A stretch of DNA of 64,000 nucleotides from Oscillospiraceae bacterium (GTDB taxonomy: Bacteria > Bacillota > Clostridia > Oscillospirales > Ruminococcaceae), in NCBI GenBank assembly GCA_017518255.1, contig JAFWVK010000042.1, positions 1 to 64,000 of the forward strand, given 5' to 3'. The translations under genes were made by a program, and so were the position numbers. Shown here piece after piece: positions 27,363 through 36,519 of the stretch. The notes beneath the pieces are model-generated. The model was not told where the DNA came from. It saw nothing but the letters and a program-made list of their open reading frames with translations, and made no database searches. Within the stretch, counting starts at the first letter, position 1, and each line of letters begins with the position of its first letter.

Positions 27363-27483
27363 GTACGTGCGCGCATATATACGCGCAATGTGCGGAAAAA
27401 GCGCAATTGCTGTTCATGAGGGCATCTCCAAAGCAGCCGCGCACACCTGTATTTTGGGCTGCGCGGAGAGGAGGCGCTTTCGC

Positions 27484-27972
27484 ATGGGACAGGCAACCAT
27501 GTCCGGCAAACAAACCGTTCTGAAAGATCAGCGCGGCAGAATCAGCTTTCCGGCTGCATTCCGTGCCGCAATCGGCGAAACGCTTTACATCTCTCCCGCC
27601 GAAAATAACCGGCGTATTCTTGTGGTTCGCTCTGAAGCAGGCTTTAATGCCGAATGCAACCGGATCCGTGAGGTGTTCCGGGCAAATGGAAACGATGAAG
27701 AGGATATCAACGACGAGGTCCGCGATTTCTCAAGCATGACGCAGAAGGTCAATCCGGATAAAAACGGCAGAATCACGATCGACGAAGATCTGATTGATTT
27801 CGCAGAGCTGAAAGAAAAGGTCGTCGTGGTCGGTATGCAGAGCTTTGCGGAGCTCTGGGATGAAGGAAAGTTCCGTGCGCACGAAGAAAAGCGCCAGATG
27901 ATCCGGGAACAGCGCCGCAGACAGAAGGATGCGGAGAAAGCCGCAAGACTGATCGCGAAGGACAGTGAGTGA
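27484..27972 (+). CDS. mraZ: MraZ transcriptional regulator / division protein
   Basis: DNA-binding protein of the AbrB-like fold that usually controls its own dcw cluster. Two swapped-hairpin repeats are visible: LKDQRGRISFPAAFR near residue 13 and NPDKNGRITIDEDLI near residue 95. At 162 residues it is longer than the usual 143 or so because of a charged Arg/Lys-rich C-terminal tail. The N-terminal repeat is divergent, lacking the common MFxGEY start. AGGAGG lies 9 bases before the ATG. It is first in the cluster and the rsmH start follows closely. Confidence 0.85.
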   Translation: MGQATMSGKQTVLKDQRGRISFPAAFRAAIGETLYISPAENNRRILVVRSEAGFNAECNRIREVFRANGNDEEDINDEVRDFSSMTQKVNPDKNGRITIDEDLIDFAELKEKVVVVGMQSFAELWDEGKFRAHEEKRQMIREQRRRQKDAEKAARLIAKDSE

Positions 27973-27982
27973 GGCTGGAAGA

Positions 27983-28921
27983 ATGGCGGAAATCGGCGTA
28001 TATCATGTCCCGATTATGCTGAATGAAGTGCTCAGCGATCTGGATGTCAAGCCGGACGGAATTTATCTGGACGGCACAGCCGGCGGGGGAGGACACTCCC
28101 GCGCTATTGCAGAACGCCTGACACAGGGCGGGATGCTCTATGCAATGGATCAGGATCCCGATGCAATCTCGGAAGCGGGGAAACGGCTTGCCGGATTGCC
28201 TGCGGAGCTGATTCATGCGAATTTTACGTCGCTCGGAACCGTACTGAGCGGACGCGGCGTGAAGGCGGACGGAATCCTGCTGGATCTCGGCGTCAGCAGT
28301 CATGAGCTGGACGAGGATTCCAGAGGATTTTCCTATCACAGAGATGCTCCGCTGGATATGCGGATGTCTCAGGAGGGAAGAACGGCTGCCGATCTTGTCA
28401 ATACCCTGACGGAGGATGAACTGAGCAGAATCATCTTTCAGTACGGAGAAGAAAAATATGCAAGACAGATCGCATCGCAGATTGCTGCGGCGCGTTTGAA
28501 TAAACCGGTGGAAACGACGCTGGAACTTGCGGAACTGATTAAAAAGGCGGTTCCGGCAAAGGTCAGAAGGGACAAGAATCCCTGTAAAAAAACGTTTCAG
28601 GCAATCCGGATTGCCGTCAATGACGAGCTGAACTGCCTTTCGGCAGCGCTGCAAACAGCGTTTGCATCCCTGAAGCCGGGCGGCAGACTTGTGATTCTGA
28701 CGTTTCACAGTCTGGAAGACCGTATGGTTAAACAGGCATTCGCGGAATGGTGCAGGGGCTGCATCTGTCCTCCGGAGTTTCCGGTCTGTGTGTGCGGGCA
28801 TAAACCCGCCGGAAGGCTGGTTCACCGCAAGCCGCTCACGGCTTCTGCGGAGGAGCTTGCCGCAAATTCCCGCAGCAAGAGCGCAAAGCTGCGGGCAATC
28901 GAAAAGCTGGCTGAAATCTGA
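27983..28921 (+). CDS. rsmH: 16S rRNA (cytosine1402-N4)-methyltransferase
   Basis: SAM-dependent enzyme modifying C1402 of 16S rRNA, normally second in the dcw cluster. HVPIMLNEVLSDL, YLDGTAGGGGHSRAIAERL (SAM-binding loop), DGILLDLGVSSHELDE, AIRIAVNDEL and LTFHSLEDRMVKQ are signatures. The ATG at 27983 has GAGG 8 bases upstream; a GTG at 27965 is an alternative. It has 312 residues. After it come about 180 bases with no gene before the ftsL-like gene. Confidence 0.95.
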   Translation: MAEIGVYHVPIMLNEVLSDLDVKPDGIYLDGTAGGGGHSRAIAERLTQGGMLYAMDQDPDAISEAGKRLAGLPAELIHANFTSLGTVLSGRGVKADGILLDLGVSSHELDEDSRGFSYHRDAPLDMRMSQEGRTAADLVNTLTEDELSRIIFQYGEEKYARQIASQIAAARLNKPVETTLELAELIKKAVPAKVRRDKNPCKKTFQAIRIAVNDELNCLSAALQTAFASLKPGGRLVILTFHSLEDRMVKQAFAEWCRGCICPPEFPVCVCGHKPAGRLVHRKPLTASAEELAANSRSKSAKLRAIEKLAEI

Positions 28922-29100
28922 CAGCCGGCTGATGCGCATAACGAAAGCAGACAACAGCATCCGCTGTATCACAAAAGAAAACAGAAGACACATGACGAGT
29001 GTGCGGAGCTGAGGCTGCCGGCAGGCGAAAAAGAAAATGCTGCGCCGGCGGCCGGCAGCATGCCGGAAGACATTGATCGGCAGAAAGCGGGGTGAGCCGA

Positions 29101-29955
29101 ATGTTTTTTGATGAATCCGGATATTATTATGCGGAGGACGGCTCACTGACTGCGGAGGAACGCCGGGAAATGACGCTGGTAAATCTCGCACGCAGCAAGG
29201 CATCCAAGGCAAAACGGAAAAAACAGCGCCGTCAGAAGGCGGCGGAAAAAAAGGTTACGGAAGCGGAGCGCCGCGCCAAAGAGCAGCAGCGCATCAAAGA
29301 GGAACGCGAAAAACGCCGTTCTATGAGTGAAGCGAACCGGAGAGGGGCAGGCCTTGATCCGGCTGCCGAACAGAAGAAAACAACAGAGGGCGAAAGCGAA
29401 TTCCTGCCGCCGGAGAAGGTCAAACCTGCTTCTTCGGATGAAAAGAGCATTGATATTGCTTTGCCGGGCGAAAAGAAAAAGACCGATTCCGTTAAAAAGA
29501 AGGCTGCGGCGAAACCTGCCCGCACCGCCGAACAAACCCGCGCAAAAGCCGGCAGATTTTCTGCCGCCGCTTCAGCTGCCAATCCAAACCGGATTACAGC
29601 CGGCAGCGCCGTCATGTTCGGTCTGCTGACAACGGTTCTGATCGGCATTGTAATCTACGGCAGGGTGCAGACCAATGAGGCTTATACCGAAATTGCAAAG
29701 CTTCAGGCGGAATACGACGATCTTGTGACACAGAACATCAGTATGAAGTCGGAGATGGACGGCAAAATGACCGTCAAGAATATTGAGGACTATGCTCAGA
29801 ATGTGCTCGGACTGAAGCCGCTCAATCAGTCTCAGATCGAATATATCCAGCTTCAGACAGAGGATGAAGTTGTCATCACAAAGCCGAAAGAGAGCTTTTT
29901 TGTGAAGGTCAACGATTACCTGACAAGATTCTGGGAATTCCTGAGCGGAAAATAG
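29101..29955 (+). CDS. FtsL/DivIC-like septum protein with long charged N-terminus
   Basis: Bitopic division protein by position and architecture. Residues 1-160 are cytoplasmic, very rich in Lys, Arg and Glu (coiled coil around 25-80). A single helix (about 168-188, VMFGLLTTVLIGIVIYG) is followed by an extracytoplasmic coiled coil with leucine spacing and a short C-terminal domain. At 284 residues it is much longer than usual FtsL (about 120) because of the N-terminal extension. GGGGTGA precedes the ATG. It ends in TAG and is followed by an attenuator before the PBP gene. Confidence 0.75.
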   Translation: MFFDESGYYYAEDGSLTAEERREMTLVNLARSKASKAKRKKQRRQKAAEKKVTEAERRAKEQQRIKEEREKRRSMSEANRRGAGLDPAAEQKKTTEGESEFLPPEKVKPASSDEKSIDIALPGEKKKTDSVKKKAAAKPARTAEQTRAKAGRFSAAASAANPNRITAGSAVMFGLLTTVLIGIVIYGRVQTNEAYTEIAKLQAEYDDLVTQNISMKSEMDGKMTVKNIEDYAQNVLGLKPLNQSQIEYIQLQTEDEVVITKPKESFFVKVNDYLTRFWEFLSGK

Positions 29956-30008
29956 CATAGAGTGATATCGTAACACTGCGGAAAGAAAGACAGTCAGATA
30001 TAAAATGT

Positions 30009-30204
30009 GCAGAACAAAAGAACAGGCGGAATGCGCAGAGCAAAAAAACAGAAATCTGCGCGGCGGAAAGCGGCGGAAGGAAACCGGAATGCAGAAAGAG
30101 AAACAATCTGCTGCCGGTTCTGCCGTGTTTCCCCGTGATGCCGGAAACCGGTACGCGGTCAGCCTGCAACAGGCGGGGAGCGAATCGTGCTTGCCGCCTT
30201 TTTT
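30009..30204 (+). ncRNA. structured intra-operon leader before the PBP gene
   Basis: The 276 bases between the ftsL-like and PBP genes contain two tandem A-rich motifs (30009-30025 and 30035-30051), the second in the loop of hairpin GCGCAGA/TCTGCGC (30033-30061). Further hairpins are AACCGG-GCAGA/TCTGC-CCGGTT (30082-30119) and GTTTCC/GGAAAC (30127-30148). An intrinsic terminator follows. No good promoter was seen, so it probably acts on readthrough transcripts. Confidence 0.55.
30172..30204 (+). terminator. intra-operon terminator upstream of the PBP gene
   Basis: GGCGG/CCGCC with inner GAGC/GCTT is followed directly by six T (30199-30204). It lies 28 bases before the PBP start codon, so it must be bypassed or regulated for the downstream genes to be expressed from the mraZ promoter. 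Confidence 0.75.
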
Positions 30205-30231
30205 CTGCATTTCCCGGAAAGGAGTGTAAGT

Positions 30232-32655
30232 ATGCCGGAGAATACCAAGGGCAGGCTCAAGGCTTCCAAGAATCAGACCTGGAAACGCGGCTACCGTTCC
30301 AAAGGTCCCTCGACCAGTATGAAAATCAGAGCGAATGCCGTGATTCTTTCCGTGATTCTGGGCTGTGCTGCGTTTCTGACAGTCAATTTGTTCCGGATTA
30401 TGATTATTCAGCACAAAGAATATACCGATAAAGCTAATTCCAGACAGTTTAATACCGTGGTACTGCCGGCGGCGCGCGGCTCGATCTACGATGCGAACGG
30501 GGCAGTTCTTGCGCAGAGCGCAACCGTTTACCGCATTTTTCTCGATCCGACCTTTTTCCGCAAGGAAATGGAACTGATCGAGGAACGCAACAAAGAACTG
30601 GAAACAAGTGCGGCAAAAAAACGCAGCGCAGGCGAACAGGCGGAGGCGGATACGGTCGATACGGCGCAGATTAAGGAGCAGCTGATTGTGTTTCTTGCGG
30701 AAACACTGGAACTGGAACAGGATTTTGTGCGTTCGGCTTTTGAAAGCACCGGCAAATATTTTGTGCTCAAGAAACAGGTGGAGAAGAGCAAGGCGGACAG
30801 TGTTCTTGCTTATGTCAGCGATATCCGTGTACCCGGCAGTTCCCGGAGCATCAAGCTCGCATCGGTCAGCCGCGAATCCGATACCAAGCGTTACTATCCG
30901 CAGAATGAGCTTGCGGCATCCGTTATCGGCTTCAACAATGCCGACGGACACGGAATTTACGGCATCGAAGCTTACTACGACAGCTATCTTTCCGGCATTG
31001 ACGGGAAAACGATTACGGCACGCGACGCAAACGGCAACGAAATGCCCTACCGCTATTCCAAGACCTTTGCGGCACAGGACGGCGACGATGTATACGTTAC
31101 CATAGACATGACGCTGCAAACCTATCTGGAAAATGCAATGACTGATATGGTCGATACATATAAGGTAGCAAAGCGCGGCGCAGGCATCATGCTGAATGCA
31201 AAAACTGGTGCGGTGCTGGCAATGGCAACCGTCGGCGGATTCGATCTGAATGATCCGTATACGATCTACGATCCGGAAAAGGCTGCCGAAGTAGATGCGA
31301 TTGAAGACGAAGATAAACGCCTGAAGGCGCTGAATGAGGCGCGTGAAATGCAGTGGCGCAACAAGTGCGTGACCGAGACTTATATCCCCGGTTCGGTTTT
31401 TAAGGTGTATACCGCTTCCGCATCATTGGAAGAAGACAAGGTCAATTACTACAACGACACCTTTAACTGTGTCGGACATGTGAATGTAGCAGGAACGCTG
31501 ATTCACTGCTCCCGCACAAGAGGACACGGTGTGCAGACCTTTGAGGAAATTCTCAAAAACTCCTGCAACCCCGCATTCATCGAACTGGGTCAGCGGCTCG
31601 GAAAAGATCTGTTCTGTCAGTATTTTGAAGCCTACGGACTGACAGAGAAAACCGGAATCGACCTGCCCGGTGAAACCAGCTCGATTTACACGCCGCTCAA
31701 AAAGATGGGACCTGTGGAACTTGCGGCGAGCTCTTACGGGCAGAACAACTCACTTTCTCCGATTGAAATGGTAACGGGCTATGCGGCAGTCGTCAACGGC
31801 GGCTATCTGCTTCAGCCGTATGTCGTCAGCAAGGTTGTGGACAGTGAGGGCAATACTGTTCTGAGCAATGAAAAAACAGTCCGCAGACAGGTCATTTCTG
31901 CGGAAACATCCGCGAAAATGCGCAGAGCACTGCAGTTTGTCGTCGATAACAACGGCGGAAGCAATGCCTATATCAAAGGCTATAAAATCGGCGGTAAATC
32001 CGGTACGTCCCAGAAGCTGATGGGCAATGTCAAAAAAGGCGAAGAACAGTTTGTCGCTTCCTACTGCTGTTTTGCGCCGGCTGACGATCCGGAGATCGTG
32101 CTGCTGATTCTTGCCGATGAACCGGACAAAACGATTACCTATTACGGTTCGACTGTTGTTGCGCCGTATTCGAGATCCATTCTCGAAAAAGCGCTTCCGT
32201 ATCTTGGATTTTATCCGGAATACACAGCGGAGGAATCGGAGCATCTGGATGTCACGGTTCCGCTGCTGATTGATATGCCGGTCGGAAGTGCAAAGAAAGC
32301 GCTGGAAGATCTCGGACTGAAAGCGGAGCAGGTCGGTGAGGGAGAAAGCGTCAATATGCAGTTCCCGATTACCGGTACCGGCGTGGCGAAGGGCGGAACG
32401 GTTCTGCTCTATACCGGTGCCTCCGAGGATTCGGGAAAGGTTACGGTTCCGGCACTTGCCGGCACAACGGCGGAGAACTCCAAAACACTTGCAGAGGCAA
32501 ACGAAATCCTTGCAAAAGCAGGACTGAATTATGTGGCAAAGGGATCCATGCAGGAAAACAGCATCGTGCTGAAGCAGAGCATTCCGCCGGGAACAAGCGT
32601 TGACCGGTGGACAGTCATCGAGCTGGATCTCGGTACGGCGGAGGATGCGGGATAA
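30232..32655 (+). CDS. class B penicillin-binding protein with two PASTA domains (FtsI/PBP2x type)
   Basis: Septal peptidoglycan transpeptidase partnered with FtsW. A basic N-terminus is followed by one helix (about 33-57), the dimerisation region from ARGSIYDANGAVLA, and the transpeptidase with SVFK near residue 388 (SxxK), SCN near 443 (SxN) and KSGT near 589. Two PASTA domains occupy about 672-730 and 735-803 and probably bind uncrosslinked peptidoglycan. GGAG lies 8 bases before the ATG at 30232. It has 807 residues. A SpoVD-like sporulation role is less likely given its place in the dcw cluster but cannot be excluded. Confidence 0.93.
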   Translation: MPENTKGRLKASKNQTWKRGYRSKGPSTSMKIRANAVILSVILGCAAFLTVNLFRIMIIQHKEYTDKANSRQFNTVVLPAARGSIYDANGAVLAQSATVYRIFLDPTFFRKEMELIEERNKELETSAAKKRSAGEQAEADTVDTAQIKEQLIVFLAETLELEQDFVRSAFESTGKYFVLKKQVEKSKADSVLAYVSDIRVPGSSRSIKLASVSRESDTKRYYPQNELAASVIGFNNADGHGIYGIEAYYDSYLSGIDGKTITARDANGNEMPYRYSKTFAAQDGDDVYVTIDMTLQTYLENAMTDMVDTYKVAKRGAGIMLNAKTGAVLAMATVGGFDLNDPYTIYDPEKAAEVDAIEDEDKRLKALNEAREMQWRNKCVTETYIPGSVFKVYTASASLEEDKVNYYNDTFNCVGHVNVAGTLIHCSRTRGHGVQTFEEILKNSCNPAFIELGQRLGKDLFCQYFEAYGLTEKTGIDLPGETSSIYTPLKKMGPVELAASSYGQNNSLSPIEMVTGYAAVVNGGYLLQPYVVSKVVDSEGNTVLSNEKTVRRQVISAETSAKMRRALQFVVDNNGGSNAYIKGYKIGGKSGTSQKLMGNVKKGEEQFVASYCCFAPADDPEIVLLILADEPDKTITYYGSTVVAPYSRSILEKALPYLGFYPEYTAEESEHLDVTVPLLIDMPVGSAKKALEDLGLKAEQVGEGESVNMQFPITGTGVAKGGTVLLYTGASEDSGKVTVPALAGTTAENSKTLAEANEILAKAGLNYVAKGSMQENSIVLKQSIPPGTSVDRWTVIELDLGTAEDAG

Positions 32656-32710
32656 TTCCGCGGAAACATGCATATCACAGGGCGGAAATGCCCGGTAAAC
32701 GGAGAACAAC

Positions 32711-34168
32711 ATGAAACTGTATGCATTACTGGAACAGCTGAAAACAGCGCTTCCGGATACGGAAATTACGGGTGTAACGGACGATTCCAGAGCCGTAGAG
32801 CCGGGAATGCTGTTTGTATGCGTCAAAGGCGGACATTTTGACGGGCATGACAAGGCAGCCGAGGTGCTCGAAAAGGGCGCGGCAGCAGTTGTCTGCGAGC
32901 GGGATCTGGGACTCGGAGACAGACAGATTCTGACAGAGAATACGCGGAAAACCTACGGTGATCTCTGCGCGGCATGGTACGGGCATCCGGAACGGGCGAT
33001 GCAGCTCATCGGCATCACCGGCACCAACGGAAAAACGACAACCGCGACCCTGATTAAGGAAATGCTGAAAAAGGCAGGGAAAAAGGTCGGACTGATCGGA
33101 ACCGTGCAGTATGAAATCGGCGACGAGATTCTTCCTTCGGTCAATACGACACCGCTGACCGGTGCATTCTTTTCGCTGCTGCGGAAAATGGCGGATGCAG
33201 GCTGTGAGACTGTTGTCATGGAGGTTTCCTCCTTCGGACTGGAGCAGTACCGCATCGGACCGGCACATTTCGCCGCTGCCGTGTTTACCAATCTGACGCA
33301 GGATCATCTGGATATCCACGGCACTATGGAAAATTACTATCAGGCGAAGCGGATGCTCTTTGACCGCTGCGATTTTGCGGTCATCAATGCGAATGATGAC
33401 TACGGGAAGCGTCTTTATTCCGAAATCGGCTGCCGCAAGTGTACCTACGGAATCCGGCAGACTGCGGCAGACAGCTTTGATGCCTGTGCAGAGGATATTT
33501 CTCTCAGTACAGAGGGAACGGAATTTACGCTGACGCTGCACGGAAAGACGCAGAGACTCTTTATGCGGATGACCGGCATGTTCAATGTCAGCAACGCGGT
33601 TGCGGCAATTGCCGTCGGCACCGAAATCGGAATTCCCGATGCGGTCATGACGGAGCTGCTGCTGGACTATACCGGCGTGCGCGGGCGCTGCGAGGTCATC
33701 CCGACCGCGCTGGATTTCACGGTAATCTGCGACTATGCGCATACACCGGATGCACTGGAAAAAACGCTGCTCAGTCTGCGGGAATGCACGGTCGGAAGGC
33801 TGATTGCGGTCTTTGGCTGCGGCGGAAACCGCGATGCGGCAAAACGCCCGAAAATGGCGCGCGCGGCGGCAAATATCGCGGATATGCTTGTCATTACATC
33901 GGATAACCCCCGCGATGAGGATCCGCTTCAGATTATTCAGGATATTCTGAAAGGACTCGAAGGAACGGAGATTCCCTTCCAGACGGAGCCGGACAGAGCC
34001 GAGGCGGTCTATCTGGCAATGCGGCAGGCAAAAACCGGCGATGTCGTCGTGCTTGCCGGAAAGGGACATGAAGATTATCAGATCATAGCAGGCGGCGTGC
34101 ATCTGCATATGGATGAGCGCGAGCTTGTCGCGGATGCGGCAAAACGCATCTTTGCGGAGCGCACATAA
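32711..34168 (+). CDS. murE: UDP-MurNAc-tripeptide synthetase, meso-DAP type
   Basis: Adds the third residue to the peptidoglycan stem peptide. ITGTNGKTTTATLI is the P-loop, followed by NTTPLTG, EVSSFGLEQYR, FTNLTQDHLDIHGTMENYYQAK and GCGGNRDAAKRPKMA. The substrate motif reads DNPRDEDP; DNPR marks meso-diaminopimelate rather than lysine. It has 485 residues. It lies 55 bases after the PBP gene and 15 before mraY; murF, often between them, is missing. Confidence 0.96.
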   Translation: MKLYALLEQLKTALPDTEITGVTDDSRAVEPGMLFVCVKGGHFDGHDKAAEVLEKGAAAVVCERDLGLGDRQILTENTRKTYGDLCAAWYGHPERAMQLIGITGTNGKTTTATLIKEMLKKAGKKVGLIGTVQYEIGDEILPSVNTTPLTGAFFSLLRKMADAGCETVVMEVSSFGLEQYRIGPAHFAAAVFTNLTQDHLDIHGTMENYYQAKRMLFDRCDFAVINANDDYGKRLYSEIGCRKCTYGIRQTAADSFDACAEDISLSTEGTEFTLTLHGKTQRLFMRMTGMFNVSNAVAAIAVGTEIGIPDAVMTELLLDYTGVRGRCEVIPTALDFTVICDYAHTPDALEKTLLSLRECTVGRLIAVFGCGGNRDAAKRPKMARAAANIADMLVITSDNPRDEDPLQIIQDILKGLEGTEIPFQTEPDRAEAVYLAMRQAKTGDVVVLAGKGHEDYQIIAGGVHLHMDERELVADAAKRIFAERT

Positions 34169-34183
34169 AGCGAGGAGGATACT

Positions 34184-35215
34184 ATGCCGATCTGGCTGAC
34201 ACTCAGTGCCGCACTGACTGCGGCTGTAATTGCAGCGCTCGGCGGATTCATACTGATTCCGTTTCTGCGCCGCATTCATTTCGGACAGACCATTCTGGAG
34301 GAGGGACCTGCATGGCATAAATCCAAGCAGGGAACTCCGATTATGGGCGGCTTTCTGTTTATCATCGGAAGCTTTGCCGCGACTGCCGTCGGGTATACGG
34401 TCTGGCGCATTACCGGCGGCGTGGACATCACGACCGAGGAAACCGGCAATCATGCGCTGCGCCTGCTGACTGTCATGCTGTTTGCACTGCTGTATTCACT
34501 CTCCTGCGGGTTTACGGATGACTACATCAAGGCGGTCAAAAAGCAGAATCTCGGACTGAATCCGAAGCAAAAAATATTGTTCCAGATTGTATTTTCCGGC
34601 GCGTTTCTGGCAATCTTATATTTGCTGGGCGACAGGGAAACCACGCTGAATCTGATGTTTGCCAAGCTCAATCTCGGATATTTCTATTATCCGCTGATGG
34701 TCGTTTTCATGATCTACATCATCAATGCGGTGAATCTGACGGACGGCATCGACGGGCTCTGCGGCTCGGTTACGGTGATTTCCATGCTGGTTATGACCGT
34801 TCTCTGCGCGGTTCCGGAGCAGGGACTGCCGGAGTATTCCCTCTATGCGATTACGGTTGCCGGCGGCTGCATCGGATTCCTTGTCTGGAATCTGCATCCG
34901 GCAAAATGCTTTATGGGCGATACAGGCTCAATGTATCTCGGTGCGGCGTTTGCAGGACTGGGTGTTGCATGCAGAATGCATCTGCTGCTGGTTCTGGTCG
35001 GCATTGTCTATGTACTGGATGCGCTGAGCGTCGTGATTCAGGTTTTATATTTCAAGTATACCAAACACAAATACGGTGAAGGCAGACGGATTTTCAAAAT
35101 GTCGCCGGTTCACCATCACTTTGAGCTGTGCGGCTGGAGCGAATACAAGATCGTGCTGGTATTTTCCCTGTGCGGTCTGCTTGCCGGCGTCGCCGCCGTG
35201 CTGACGCAGCTCTGA
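34184..35215 (+). CDS. mraY: phospho-MurNAc-pentapeptide transferase
   Basis: Integral membrane enzyme that makes lipid I on undecaprenyl phosphate. About ten helices are visible. The N-terminal HKSKQGTPIMGGF, the magnesium-site FTDDYIKAVKKQNLGLNPKQK, NAVNLTDGIDGL and the late KMSPVHHHFELCGWSE histidine motif are diagnostic. It has 343 residues. GAGGAGG lies upstream of the ATG. It is followed 28 bases later by ftsW, without murD between. Confidence 0.96.
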   Translation: MPIWLTLSAALTAAVIAALGGFILIPFLRRIHFGQTILEEGPAWHKSKQGTPIMGGFLFIIGSFAATAVGYTVWRITGGVDITTEETGNHALRLLTVMLFALLYSLSCGFTDDYIKAVKKQNLGLNPKQKILFQIVFSGAFLAILYLLGDRETTLNLMFAKLNLGYFYYPLMVVFMIYIINAVNLTDGIDGLCGSVTVISMLVMTVLCAVPEQGLPEYSLYAITVAGGCIGFLVWNLHPAKCFMGDTGSMYLGAAFAGLGVACRMHLLLVLVGIVYVLDALSVVIQVLYFKYTKHKYGEGRRIFKMSPVHHHFELCGWSEYKIVLVFSLCGLLAGVAAVLTQL

Positions 35216-35243
35216 GATACGCAAAGGATTGGAGCGGTTGACA

Positions 35244-36467
35244 ATGGCAGCAAATGCAGGTTCAAAAGGATATCAGACGAAACCGGCTTTCAGACCTGCC
35301 GGAAAGGGCAGAAGGCTGATTGACAGCGAGTCGGACGGCGTTCTGCTCGGAACAGTCATTGCACTGCTGGTGATCGGGCTGCTGATGATGTTTTCCGCCT
35401 CGTATCCGGCGGCGATTGAGGACGGTCAGCCAGGCACGTTCTATGCCGTGCGTCAGGTGACGTTTGCAGGTGCTGGCCTTGTGCTGATGGGCATTCTGAG
35501 TTTTGTGAACTATCATGTTTTTGAGAAGCTGTGGGTATCCGGCGCTGCATTTGCCATTGCGGTCGGCATGCTGATTGCAGTGCTGATTCCGGGCGTCGGA
35601 AAAAATGTCAACGGCGCGACCCGCTGGATCGGCATCGGCGCGGATGAAAACGGAAACGGCGGAATTACCTTTCAGCCCTCCGAACTGATGAAAATTGCAA
35701 TTGTTCTGTTTTTCTCAATGCTGATTGTCCGGAACGGACACCGCATGAAAAGCTTCTGGTACGGCATCGTGCCGTATATGGTTATGCTGGCGTTCATTGC
35801 CGGTCTGATGATGGCGGAGCCGCATCTTTCCGGTACGCTGATTATCGGAACACTGGCGCTGACGCTGATTTTTGTCGGCGGAGCCAGACCGCTGCATTTC
35901 GGCATCCTGATCGGTGCCGGCGTGCTCGGCGTGACCTGTGTTGTGCTTTATCTGATGTACAGCAAGGGAATCGGCTATTTCCAGAACCGTATTCTGTCAT
36001 GGCACGATCCGTTCAACGAAGCCTATATGCAGAATGAAACATGGCAGACCTGCCAGTCTTTGATTGCGATCGGTTCCGGCGGTATGTTCGGGCTGGGGCT
36101 TGGTGCATCGCGGCAGAAGTACCAGTATCTTCCGGAGGCACAGAATGATTTTGTGTTTGCGGTTCTCTGTGAGGAATTCGGATTTGTCGGCGCAGTAACG
36201 GTCATTCTGCTGTTCTGCCTGTTGATTTTCCGCGGATTCTATATTGCGGCAAAGGCAAAGGATAAATTCGGAATGCTGGTTGCGGTCGGTTTTACAATGC
36301 ACATCGGCTTGCAGGCGCTGCTCAATATCGCGGTAGTCAGCAATGCCATTCCGAATACCGGCATTTCTCTGCCGTTCTTCTCTTACGGAGGCACGGCACT
36401 GATGATGCAGCTTGCGGAAATGGGCGTGCTGCTGAATATCTCCCGTCAGGCAAAGCTCAACAACTGA
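35244..36467 (+). CDS. ftsW: SEDS glycosyltransferase FtsW
   Basis: Polymerises lipid II at the septum with its class B PBP. Ten hydrophobic segments follow a basic cytoplasmic N-terminus of about 45 residues. FQPSELMKIAIVLFFS, MAEPHLSGTLI, YQYLPEAQNDFVFAVLCEEFGFVG and NTGISLPFFSYGGTALM are SEDS signatures. The ATG at 35244 has GGAG 10 bases upstream, preferred over TTG at 35229. It has 407 residues. RodA or SpoVE is possible on sequence alone, but position between mraY and murG supports FtsW. Confidence 0.92.
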   Translation: MAANAGSKGYQTKPAFRPAGKGRRLIDSESDGVLLGTVIALLVIGLLMMFSASYPAAIEDGQPGTFYAVRQVTFAGAGLVLMGILSFVNYHVFEKLWVSGAAFAIAVGMLIAVLIPGVGKNVNGATRWIGIGADENGNGGITFQPSELMKIAIVLFFSMLIVRNGHRMKSFWYGIVPYMVMLAFIAGLMMAEPHLSGTLIIGTLALTLIFVGGARPLHFGILIGAGVLGVTCVVLYLMYSKGIGYFQNRILSWHDPFNEAYMQNETWQTCQSLIAIGSGGMFGLGLGASRQKYQYLPEAQNDFVFAVLCEEFGFVGAVTVILLFCLLIFRGFYIAAKAKDKFGMLVAVGFTMHIGLQALLNIAVVSNAIPNTGISLPFFSYGGTALMMQLAEMGVLLNISRQAKLNN

Positions 36468-36519
36468 GCCTGCGGGCGGGAACCCGGTCGGAACGAATAA
36501 GGGATAAGGAAGAATCGTT

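Noticed and set aside
28922..29100. Possible small gene between rsmH and the ftsL-like gene
   Set aside because: Short open frames exist, but none has a good ribosome binding site or a recognisable sequence.
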